Origin: Oscillospiraceae bacterium
GTDB taxonomy: Bacteria; Bacillota_A; Clostridia; Oscillospirales; Oscillospiraceae
Reading direction: 5' to 3'
Length of the DNA stretch: 17,271 nt
NCBI GenBank assembly: GCA_017398105.1
Contig: JAFQHF010000175.1
Span: forward strand, 1 to 17,271
The first letter of the stretch is position 1. The number at the start of each line of letters is the position of its first letter. Shown piece by piece: positions 7,743 through 14,379 of the stretch. A program made the translations under genes and the position numbers. The notes beneath the pieces were generated by a model. The model searched no databases. It had not been told where the DNA came from and saw nothing but the letters and a program-made list of their open reading frames with translations.

Positions 7743-7776
7743 CTGCATGGCGGCTTGTCCGCAGGCCGTCCTGCAG
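7743..7776 (+). other. Bulged hairpin in the argC-argJ spacer
   Basis: CTGCA-t-GG-CGGC (7743-7754) pairs with GCCG-t-CC-TGCAG (7765-7776), giving 11 base pairs with one bulged T on each side and a 10-base loop. It begins 6 bases after the argC stop codon and ends 20 bases before the argJ ribosome binding site. No T run follows, so it is more likely an mRNA stability or processing structure than a terminator. Confidence 0.45.
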
Positions 7777-7808
7777 CAGAGTCTGGTTTTCTATATAAGG
7801 AGAAAGAA

Positions 7809-9023
7809 ATGAGAGTAGTAGAAGGCGGCGTTTGCGCCGCGTTGGGATTTACCGCCAATGGTGTGCATTGCGGTATCCGGAAGAATCACAGCAAGAAGGA
7901 TCTGGCTCTGATCCTCAGCGCTGTTCCCGCCAGTGCGGCGGCGGTATATACCACCAATCTGGTCAAGGGTGCGCCCCTGACCGTTACCAGAAAGCACATT
8001 GCCAACGGAACTGCCCAGGCCGTGATCTGCAACAGCGGAAATGCCAATACCTGCAATGCCAACGGCATTGAGATCGCCGAGGCCATGGCAGAGCTGGCAG
8101 CCCGGGAACTGAATATTGCAGCCGACGATGTGATCGTTGCCTCCACCGGTGTCATTGGTCAGCCCTTGGACATTGCGCCCATTGCTGCCGGTCTGCCGGA
8201 GCTGGCAAAGGGCTTGAGTGAAACTGGCGGCAAGGCCGCTGCTGAGGCCATTATGACCACCGACACCGTCATGAAGGAAGTGGCCGTGGAATTTGAAGCA
8301 GGCGGAAAGGTCTGCTGCATCGGCGGCATTGCCAAGGGCAGCGGTATGATCCATCCCAACATGGCTACCATGCTGGTGTTTATTACCACCGACTGCGCCA
8401 TTGCACCTGCAATGCTTCAGAAGGCTCTGTCTCAGGATATTGCCAATACCTTCAACATGGTTTCCGTGGACGGCGACACCTCCACCAACGACATGGTCAG
8501 CGTTATGGCCAACGGTCTGGCAGGAAACGTCCCCATTACTGCTGAGGGTGACGATTTCAACGCCTTCATGAAGGCCCTGAACTCCGTCACCATCGCCCTG
8601 TGCCGCAAGATCGCGGGCGACGGCGAAGGCGCCACCAAGCTCCTGGAATGCAAGGTTTCCGGTGCGGCCGATTTGGCTACTGCCAAGACCGTTGCCAAGA
8701 GTGTCATCTGCTCCAGCCTGCTGAAGGCTGCCATGTTCGGTGCCGATGCCAACTGGGGCCGTGTGCTGTGCGCCATCGGCTACAGCGGTGCCAATGTGGA
8801 TGTGAACAAGGTGGATGTTTCCTTCCGGAGCAATGCAGGCATCGTGGAAGTCTGCAAGAACGGTGCCGGTGTGGAATTCTCTGAGGAGACTGCCAAGACC
8901 GTGCTGCTGGAGAAGGAAATTGAAATTCTGGTGGGCCTGAATTCCGGCGATGCAGAAGCCACCGCCTGGGGCTGCGACCTGACCTACGATTACGTCAAGA
9001 TCAACGGCGATTACCGTACCTGA
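7809..9023 (+). CDS. argJ: Bifunctional ornithine acetyltransferase / N-acetylglutamate synthase, 404 aa
   Basis: The enzyme transfers acetyl from N-acetylornithine to glutamate, releasing ornithine and recycling the acetyl group; bifunctional members also use acetyl-CoA. The precursor self-cleaves before a threonine, here Thr187 in KGSGMIHPNMATML, giving alpha and beta chains. The conserved C-terminus CDLTYDYVKINGDYRT is intact. I chose ATG 7809 because AAGGAG (7797-7802) is 6 bases upstream; an in-frame TTG at 7755 lies inside the spacer hairpin and lacks such a site. Neither an argA nor an argE candidate is in the cluster, so ArgJ must carry the cyclic route. Whether it also makes the first acetylglutamate is likely but not provable here. 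Confidence 0.97.
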   Translation: MRVVEGGVCAALGFTANGVHCGIRKNHSKKDLALILSAVPASAAAVYTTNLVKGAPLTVTRKHIANGTAQAVICNSGNANTCNANGIEIAEAMAELAARELNIAADDVIVASTGVIGQPLDIAPIAAGLPELAKGLSETGGKAAAEAIMTTDTVMKEVAVEFEAGGKVCCIGGIAKGSGMIHPNMATMLVFITTDCAIAPAMLQKALSQDIANTFNMVSVDGDTSTNDMVSVMANGLAGNVPITAEGDDFNAFMKALNSVTIALCRKIAGDGEGATKLLECKVSGAADLATAKTVAKSVICSSLLKAAMFGADANWGRVLCAIGYSGANVDVNKVDVSFRSNAGIVEVCKNGAGVEFSEETAKTVLLEKEIEILVGLNSGDAEATAWGCDLTYDYVKINGDYRT

Positions 9024-9037
9024 TGTTGCTTGAAGAA

Positions 9038-9148
9038 TGTCATTGCGAGGAGGGCAAAGCCCGACGTGGCAATCCCCTCCAAATTTCAGAGATATTCTAA
9101 AGATCCGGGAGATTGCCACGCCAGTGTGTGCACTGGCTCGCAATGACA
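9038..9148. repeat. 111-bp palindromic dispersed repeat (TCATTGCGAG...GTGGCAATC type) in the argJ-argB spacer
   Basis: Left end TGTCATTGCGAG (9038-9049) matches the reverse complement of the right end (9137-9148). A second matching pair, GTGGCAATC (9066-9074) and GATTGCCAC (9111-9119), lies inside. Each arm carries its own small hairpin: GGGC AAA GCCC at 9052-9062 on the left, and CCAGTG/CACTGG at 9121-9136 on the right. I recall repeats of this TTGCGAG/GTGGCAATC type scattered between genes in many unrelated bacteria. It fills most of the 164-base gap inside the operon and codes for nothing credible. Confidence 0.8.
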
Positions 9149-9187
9149 GCGTAGTTTGCTGCTCCTGCAAGAAATGGAGAGAAAATT

Positions 9188-10051
9188 ATGGAAAATGCTT
9201 TTTCCAATCTGGAACGGGCAGAGGTTCTGACTCAGGCCCTTCCTTATATTAAAAAGTACAGCGGCAAGATCGTCGTCATCAAGTACGGCGGCAATGCCAT
9301 GATCAATGAAACCTTGAAACAGCAGGTCATGGAAGACATCGCTCTGCTGTGGCTCATCGGCGTCAAGGTGGTCCTGATCCACGGCGGCGGTCCGGAGATC
9401 AGCGAGACCATGAAGAAACTTGGCAAGAAGTCTGAATTTGTCAACGGTCTGCGGGTCACTGACCGGGAGACTGTGGATATTGTTCAGATGGTGCTGGCCG
9501 GTAAGGTTAACAAGACCCTGGTAAACCTTTTGCAGATGAAGGGCGGCCATGCGGTTGGTCTGTCCGGCATCGACGGCGGCATTCTGGAAGCCACCATGAA
9601 GGATGAGACTCTGGGTTATGTGGGCGAGATCACCAAGATCCGCACCCAGCCCATCACAGACCTGCTGGAGAAGAACTACATCCCTGTCATTTCCACCATT
9701 GCCAGCGACCGGCAGGGCAATACCTTCAACATCAACGGCGATACTGCCGCCGCCTCCATTGCAGGTGCCCTGGGTGCAGAACGCCTGATCATGATGACCG
9801 ATATCGCGGGCCTTTTGATGGACAAGGACGATCCTTCCACCCTGATTCCTGCCCTGACCGTCAGTGAAGCCAGGAAGCTTTTCGAGACCGGTGTCATTTC
9901 CGGCGGCATGATCCCCAAGGTGGACTGCTGCATCGAGGCCATTGAGAAGGGTGTCCGGCATGTGGTTATTATGGACGGCCGTGTGCCTCACTCCATTCTG
10001 ATGGAACTTTTGACCGACGAAGGCGCCGGTACCATGGTTTTGGGGGACTGA
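9188..10051 (+). CDS. argB: Acetylglutamate kinase, 287 aa
   Basis: The kinase phosphorylates N-acetylglutamate with ATP, the controlled step of the pathway. The nucleotide/phosphate motif KYGGNAM (Lys32 onward) and IHGGGPE (64-70) are present, as are FNINGDTAAA and the C-terminal GGMIPKVDCC region. An N-terminal helix of about 25 residues precedes the core. That extension is characteristic of hexameric, arginine-inhibited acetylglutamate kinases, so feedback inhibition by arginine is likely (inferred). GGAGAG (9176-9181) lies 6 bases before the ATG. The next gene starts 3 bases after the stop codon. Confidence 0.96.
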   Translation: MENAFSNLERAEVLTQALPYIKKYSGKIVVIKYGGNAMINETLKQQVMEDIALLWLIGVKVVLIHGGGPEISETMKKLGKKSEFVNGLRVTDRETVDIVQMVLAGKVNKTLVNLLQMKGGHAVGLSGIDGGILEATMKDETLGYVGEITKIRTQPITDLLEKNYIPVISTIASDRQGNTFNINGDTAAASIAGALGAERLIMMTDIAGLLMDKDDPSTLIPALTVSEARKLFETGVISGGMIPKVDCCIEAIEKGVRHVVIMDGRVPHSILMELLTDEGAGTMVLGD

Positions 10052-10054
10052 GAT

Positions 10055-11224
10055 ATGAGCTTTATGAATATGGATCAGACTTACGTTGCCAACACCTACA
10101 AGCGCTTCCCCGTGGAGATCGTCTCCGGCAAGGGCAGCCGTGTGGTGGATGTGAACGGTAAGTCCTATGTGGATATGGGCAGCGGCATCGGTGTTACCGC
10201 CTTTGGCTTCGGTGATGAAGCCTGGATGGCAGCTGTCACCGAGCAGCTGAGCAAAGTGCAGCATACTTCCAACCTGTACTATACGGAGCCCTGTGCAAAG
10301 CTGGCCAAGGTGCTGTGCGAGAGAACCGGTATGAAGAAGGTCTTCTTCGCCAACTCCGGTGCAGAGGCCAACGAATGCGCCATCAAGGTGGCAAGAAAGT
10401 ATTCCGCTCAGAAAAAGGGCGCAGACTGCTATACCATCATTACCCTGGTCAACAGCTTCCATGGCCGCACCCTGACCACTCTGGCAGCTACGGGACAGGA
10501 TCACTTCCATAAGGACTTTCAGCCCCTGACTCCCGGCTTCCTCCATGTGCCTGCCAATGACATCGAGGCACTGAAGACAGCTGTGGCGGAACATAAGGTG
10601 GCCGGCATCATGATGGAGGTCATCCAGGGTGAGGGCGGTGTCAATGCCCTGAATCAGGACTACCTGATGGCAGCGGATAAATTGTGCCATGAAGAGGACA
10701 TTCCCTTTATTATTGACGAAGTCCAGACCGGTAACGGCCGTACCGGCAAGCTGTACGGCTATATGAACTTCAAGATCAGCCCGGATATTGTTTCCACAGC
10801 CAAGGGACTGGGCGGCGGCCTGCCCATCGGTGCCTGCATGATGAACGAGAAGATGGAAACCGTCCTGGGCTACGGCGACCACGGCTCTACCTACGGCGGA
10901 AACCCTGTCTGCTGCGCCGGCGCCCTGAGCGTCATTGAACGTCTGGATGATAATTTCCTGGGCCGGGTCAAGCGCAGAAGCGGCTATGTGATGTCCGCCC
11001 TGTACAATGCCCCCGGCATTGAGAGCATATCCGGTCTGGGCCTGATGATCGGCATCAAGACCACCGCTCCGGCCAGTGATGTGGTGCGCGCCTGTATGGA
11101 ACGAGGCGTGCTGTGTCTGACGGCCAAGGATAAGGTTCGCCTGCTGCCCGCTCTGAACATTCCCATGGACGATCTGGAATTTGCCATCGAGACCATCAAG
11201 GCCGTGGCAAAGGAACTGGCATAA
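10055..11224 (+). CDS. argD: Acetylornithine aminotransferase, 389 aa
   Basis: This PLP enzyme converts N-acetylglutamate semialdehyde to N-acetylornithine using glutamate. Class III aminotransferase features are present: NSGAEANECAIKVAR (100-114), the FIIDEVQTGNGRTG block with the cofactor-contacting Asp (218-231), and the PLP lysine Lys250 in STAKGLGGGLP. Length and start fit the family. ATG 10055 uses a G-rich stretch at the end of argB as its ribosome binding site, 3 bases after the argB stop. ATG codons at 10064 and 10070 are alternatives. Some family members also act on succinyl-diaminopimelate in lysine synthesis, which cannot be excluded. Confidence 0.95.
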   Translation: MSFMNMDQTYVANTYKRFPVEIVSGKGSRVVDVNGKSYVDMGSGIGVTAFGFGDEAWMAAVTEQLSKVQHTSNLYYTEPCAKLAKVLCERTGMKKVFFANSGAEANECAIKVARKYSAQKKGADCYTIITLVNSFHGRTLTTLAATGQDHFHKDFQPLTPGFLHVPANDIEALKTAVAEHKVAGIMMEVIQGEGGVNALNQDYLMAADKLCHEEDIPFIIDEVQTGNGRTGKLYGYMNFKISPDIVSTAKGLGGGLPIGACMMNEKMETVLGYGDHGSTYGGNPVCCAGALSVIERLDDNFLGRVKRRSGYVMSALYNAPGIESISGLGLMIGIKTTAPASDVVRACMERGVLCLTAKDKVRLLPALNIPMDDLEFAIETIKAVAKELA

Positions 11225-11232
11225 ATTCGAAT

Positions 11233-11266
11233 GTAGGGCGGGGTCATGCCCCGCCCTACGGTTTTT
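11233..11266 (+). repeat. Perfect palindromic repeat in terminator form between argD and argF
   Basis: An 11-bp perfect stem (11233-11243 GTAGGGCGGGG with 11249-11259) has loop TCATG, then one G and five T (11262-11266). It has the shape of an intrinsic terminator but sits inside the operon, 8 bases after the argD stop and 18 bases before the argF start. It shares its core with the repeats at 12351, 17251 and, more distantly, 1384. It could reduce transcription into argF or stabilise the upstream mRNA. Confidence 0.8.
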
Positions 11267-11284
11267 ATATTAGGAGGAAACACT

Positions 11285-12268
11285 ATGAATCTGAAAGGCA
11301 AAAGCTTTCTGAAGCTGCTGGATCTGACTCCTGAGGAGATCGGCGGCCTGCTGGATCTGGCTGCAGAGCTGAAGGCAAAGAAAAAAGCAGGTATTTCCCA
11401 CCGTATCCACGAGGGAAAGAACATTGTTCTGCTGTTTGAGAAGGATTCCACCCGTACCCGCTGTGCCTTTGAGGTGGCAGGTCACGATCTGGGCATGGGA
11501 GTGACTTACCTGGGCCCCACCGGCTCCCAGATGGGCAAGAAGGAATCCATTGCCGATACCGCAAGGGTTCTCGGACGGATGTATGACGGCATCGAGTACC
11601 GGGGCTTTGGCCAGAAGATCGTGGAAGATCTGGCAAAGTATGCGGGTATCCCCGTCTGGAACGGCCTGACCAACGAATTCCATCCCACTCAGATTCTGGC
11701 AGACTTCCTGACTATCCGGGAGCATTTCGGAGGCCTTCAGGGAAAGAAGCTGGTGTATATGGGCGATGCCCGGTACAATATGGGCAATTCCCTGATGGTG
11801 GGCTGTGCCAAGATGGGCATGCATTTCGTCGCCTGTGCCCCGGAGAGTTATTTCCCTGACCCGGAGCTGATCGCGCAGTGCCAGGCGGTTGCAGCGGAAA
11901 CCGGTGCCACGCTGGAATTTATCACCGATCCGATGGAAGCTACCAAAGGGGCCGACGTGATCTATACCGACGTGTGGGTCTCCATGGGTGAGCCGGACAG
12001 CGTCTGGCAGACCAGAATTGAAGACCTGACTCCTTACCGGGTGACCATGGAACTGATGCGCAATGCCGGCGATCAGTGCCGTTTCATGCACTGCCTGCCT
12101 GCGTTCCACGATCTGAAGACCACCATTGGCGCTCAGATTTACGACAAGTTCGGAATCGACTGCATGGAAGTGACCGACGAAGTCTTTGAAAGCGCACAGT
12201 CTATCGTTTTCGACGAAGCCGAAAACCGGATGCACACCATTAAGGCCGTTATGGCAGCCACGCTGTAA
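11285..12268 (+). CDS. argF: Ornithine carbamoyltransferase, 327 aa
   Basis: The enzyme makes citrulline from ornithine and carbamoyl phosphate. The carbamoyl-phosphate motif STRTR is at residues 55-59, HPTQ at 133-136, the ornithine-binding DVWVSMG at 229-235 and HCLP with the catalytic Cys at 269-272. These mark it as an ornithine, not aspartate, carbamoyltransferase. I chose ATG 11285 because AGGAGG (11272-11277) is 7 bases upstream; the in-frame ATG at 11246 lies in the loop of the preceding palindrome. It is the last gene of the operon. Citrulline from here feeds ArgG, the first gene. Catabolic use in an arginine deiminase pathway is unlikely, as no arcA or arcC is nearby. Confidence 0.97.
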   Translation: MNLKGKSFLKLLDLTPEEIGGLLDLAAELKAKKKAGISHRIHEGKNIVLLFEKDSTRTRCAFEVAGHDLGMGVTYLGPTGSQMGKKESIADTARVLGRMYDGIEYRGFGQKIVEDLAKYAGIPVWNGLTNEFHPTQILADFLTIREHFGGLQGKKLVYMGDARYNMGNSLMVGCAKMGMHFVACAPESYFPDPELIAQCQAVAAETGATLEFITDPMEATKGADVIYTDVWVSMGEPDSVWQTRIEDLTPYRVTMELMRNAGDQCRFMHCLPAFHDLKTTIGAQIYDKFGIDCMEVTDEVFESAQSIVFDEAENRMHTIKAVMAATL

Positions 12269-12272
12269 TAAG

Positions 12273-12307
12273 AAAACGGAAGCTCTGATTCGGAGCTTCC
12301 GTTTTTT
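12273..12307 (+). terminator. Intrinsic terminator of the arginine operon
   Basis: CGGAAGCTC (12277-12285) pairs with GAGCTTCCG (12293-12301), extended by AAAA/TTTT pairing, and six T (12302-12307) follow. It begins a few bases after the argF stop codon. Confidence 0.93.
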
Positions 12308-12321
12308 CGTGCGGATACTGT

Positions 12322-12588
12322 GGTAAATGATCGTTTAACGTACGATAATCTGTAGAGCGGGGTCATGACCCCGCCGACCAAGTTACGATATTGCTCAGTA
12401 AACAACGGTGCAAAATGAAACATATACAATAGTACTATCCATGGTAAATATCGGTGCCGGGTCGGCGGGGTGGTGCTCCGCGCAGCGAATCTGTAATGAA
12501 GATGATTGCCGGGGGCAATCATACAAATATTTATATGTCCCCGCCCTACAATGGCGTATTATAACTGTTAGCTAAACGATCATTTACC
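12322..12588. mobile_element. 267-bp MITE-like element with terminal inverted repeats, noncoding
   Basis: The 16-base ends are perfect inverted repeats (GGTAAATGATCGTTTA at 12322-12337 with 12573-12588). Inside each end lies a TGTAG-(A/G)GCGGGG block (12351-12362; reversed at about 12537-12550). Internal structure includes the perfect palindrome GCGGGGTCATGACCCCGC (12357-12374). There is also a 12-base inverted pair (12368-12379 with 12460-12471) and a hairpin of 9 bp with a GGG loop (12502-12522). No ORF is credible. A second left end begins at 17224. The element accounts for nearly all of the 338 bases between the argF terminator and degV. Confidence 0.75.
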
Positions 12589-12606
12589 CCAACAAACACT
12601 TTTATC

Positions 12607-12639
12607 AAAAACACGGAACCTCCGGCGGGAGGTTCCGTG
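12607..12639 (-). terminator. Intrinsic terminator of degV
   Basis: A perfect 12-bp stem (12612-12623 with 12628-12639) with a GGCG loop is followed on the minus strand by TGTTTTTG. It starts 6 bases after the degV stop codon. Confidence 0.88.
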
Positions 12640-12645
12640 CTGCGG

Positions 12646-13506
12646 TTATTTGGTGCCTACGATGCCGAATGCGCCGGGGCCACCGTGACAGGTGATGACA
12701 CAGCCGGTCTTGATCCAGGTGAAGGAGGTGAAGCCTTCGGCCTTTACGGCGGCCTCGGCGGCCTCACGGACATCCTCTGTCATGTAAGGGGTACAGATCA
12801 GATAACAGTGATCCTTGGAAAGACCGTGCCTTTCGGAAAAATCATGGATCAGCGTGGGAATGACTTTTCCCATGCTGCCCCGGTATTTCTTGCCGGCCAT
12901 CAGCTTGCCGTCGATGATATCGATGCAGGGATGCAGGTGCAGCAGATTGCCCACCAGGGCTACCGCGTTGCTGACCCGGCCGCCGGCCCGCAGGTAATCC
13001 AGATTTTTGGGAATAAAGCACATCTGGGTCTGCCCGGCGATATCCCGGGCAGCGGCAGCTGCTTCGTCCAGGGAAGCGTCCGGATGTGCATCCAGCCAGC
13101 AGGATACCGCGGCAACCACCGCGCACTGGCCCACGGAAACATGCTTGGTATCCACCAGACGGACATTCTTGGCATAGGGCTTGTCTTCCAGTGCCAGCTC
13201 AGCGCTGTGGTAGGAGCAGGTGGTGACGGCGGAATATGCAAGATACAGCACCTGGGCATTGGGATTCTCCGCAAAGATCTCCTGGTAGACTGTATCAAAA
13301 TCGTAAGGTGTGCTGCCGCTGGTGGTGGGAACCTTGCCGGTGCGGTCATAGTAGGCACAGACCTCCTCGGGCGGGAAGGTGCCGTCATCCCGGGTCTCGC
13401 TGCCCAGGGATACATGCATGGGAACCAGCCGGACACCCAGTTTGGCGGCCAGTTCGGGTGTAATATCAGAGCCGGTTTCGGCCAGCAGAAGAATAGAATG
13501 CATCAT
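12646..13506 (-). CDS. DegV family fatty-acid-binding protein, 286 aa
   Basis: DegV proteins bind a fatty acid between two domains; the FakB members of Firmicutes present fatty acids to the kinase FakA for phospholipid synthesis. The TTSGST motif is at residues 61-66. LRAGGRVS (172-179) and the C-terminal HGGPGAFG (274-281) are typical of the fold. The length is normal (about 280). The reading frame stays open far upstream, but I placed the start at ATG 13506, with AAAGG about 7 bases upstream; ATG 13503 is an alternative. Extension would run antisense into the response regulator gene. No fakA is nearby, so the partner kinase must be elsewhere. The gene has its own promoter (13573-13601) and terminator. 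Confidence 0.93.
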   Translation of the reverse strand: MMHSILLLAETGSDITPELAAKLGVRLVPMHVSLGSETRDDGTFPPEEVCAYYDRTGKVPTTSGSTPYDFDTVYQEIFAENPNAQVLYLAYSAVTTCSYHSAELALEDKPYAKNVRLVDTKHVSVGQCAVVAAVSCWLDAHPDASLDEAAAAARDIAGQTQMCFIPKNLDYLRAGGRVSNAVALVGNLLHLHPCIDIIDGKLMAGKKYRGSMGKVIPTLIHDFSERHGLSKDHCYLICTPYMTEDVREAAEAAVKAEGFTSFTWIKTGCVITCHGGPGAFGIVGTK

Positions 13507-13572
13507 AAAAAGACCTTTCTGGAAAATGGTAAGAATCTCTTGAGCGGTTTTTGGAAAACCGATAGCGCCTAA

Positions 13573-13601
13573 AGTATAGCAGGAATACGCGCAAAAGTCA
13601 A
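13573..13601 (-). promoter_or_regulatory. Sigma-A promoter of degV
   Basis: On the minus strand TTGACT (13601-13596) and TATACT (13578-13573) are 17 bp apart, close to consensus. Transcription would start near 13566 with a leader of about 60 bases. Confidence 0.82.
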
Positions 13602-13642
13602 CAGAAACACAATATGGCAAATTTACAAAATTTTTCCAGGTT

Positions 13643-13677
13643 TTCAGCTTTCCTTCAGAGGCATTTGCTATTATAAT
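13643..13677 (+). promoter_or_regulatory. Response-regulator promoter with 11-bp-spaced direct repeats
   Basis: The -10 element TATAAT (13672-13677) is perfect, but the -35 position (13649-13654, TTTCCT) is poor. Two direct TTCAG repeats at 13643-13647 and 13654-13658 are exactly 11 bp apart and straddle that weak -35. A related CCAG lies at 13636-13639. OmpR/PhoB regulators bind such 11-bp direct repeats beside a weak -35, so autoactivation is plausible. Confidence 0.5.
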
Positions 13678-13704
13678 AAAAAAACATACCTTGGAGGAAT
13701 TGTT

Positions 13705-14379
13705 ATGAAGATCCTGGTGATTGAAGATGAAAAACTGCTGGCGGATTCCCTGAAGACCCTGCTGGAAAACAAGGGCTTTGACGTGGAAGTGGTCTATGAT
13801 GGGGAAACCGGCGCCCAATACGCGGAGCTGGGGATCTATGATCTGCTGATCCTGGATGTGATGATGCCCGGCATGGATGGGTATCAGGTTGCGAAACGGG
13901 TGCGCTCCAAGCGGTGCACGGCATCCATCCTGATGCTGACGGCAAAATCCGCCGTGGAGGACCGGATTCTGGGTCTGAACTCCGGTGCGGACTATTATCT
14001 GACCAAGCCCTTTGATACCCGGGAGCTGCTGGCCTGCATCAACGCGCTGCTGCGCCGGCAGGGAAAGCAGGTAGATGAGCTGGCCTTCGGCAACACCACA
14101 TTGGATCTGGACACCTGCCTTCTGATCTGCGGTGGAAAGTCTGTGCGTCTGTCGGCCCGGGAATTTGATGTGATGCGCTTTTTGCTTCAGGCCCAGGACA
14201 GGATCGTGTCCAAGGAAATCCTGCTGGCAAGAATCTGGGGTTATGATTCCAATGCAGTGGAAAACCATGTGGAGGTCTATGTGGGCTTCCTGCGGAAAAA
14301 GCTGAAGGCCATCGGTTCCAATGTCCGGATCGAGGCTATTCGCAGAATGGGCTACCATCTGGAGGTGATGGCGGATTGA
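13705..14379 (+). CDS. OmpR/PhoB-family two-component response regulator, 224 aa
   Basis: This is a DNA-binding regulator activated by phosphorylation from the adjacent kinase. The receiver domain (about residues 1-115) has the acidic pocket Glu7/Asp8, the phosphoacceptor Asp51 in LILDVMMPGMDG, Thr79 and Lys101 in LTKPF. A winged-helix domain (about 125-222) carries LSAREFDVMRFLLQ, the VSKEILLARIWGY segment and the VEVYVGFLRKKL recognition helix. All functional residues are intact. GGAGG (13693-13697) lies 7 bases before the ATG. It overlaps the kinase start by four bases. The stimulus and target genes are unknown; degV is divergent and might be one. Confidence 0.95.
   Translation: MKILVIEDEKLLADSLKTLLENKGFDVEVVYDGETGAQYAELGIYDLLILDVMMPGMDGYQVAKRVRSKRCTASILMLTAKSAVEDRILGLNSGADYYLTKPFDTRELLACINALLRRQGKQVDELAFGNTTLDLDTCLLICGGKSVRLSAREFDVMRFLLQAQDRIVSKEILLARIWGYDSNAVENHVEVYVGFLRKKLKAIGSNVRIEAIRRMGYHLEVMAD

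Noticed and set aside
9086..10882. 598-codon open frame on the minus strand across argB and argD
   Set aside because: It is a mirror of two certain genes whose codon bias suppresses stops on the opposite strand. It has no recognisable motifs and a His/Gln/Gly-rich composition typical of antisense frames.
12637..13572. 311-codon plus-strand frame opposite degV
   Set aside because: DegV motifs, promoter and terminator on the minus strand explain the region; the plus frame runs through the degV terminator and promoter.
13507..14358. N-terminal extension of the degV reading frame
   Set aside because: It runs antisense through the response regulator gene and upstream of the degV promoter; the DegV family begins at the chosen ATG.
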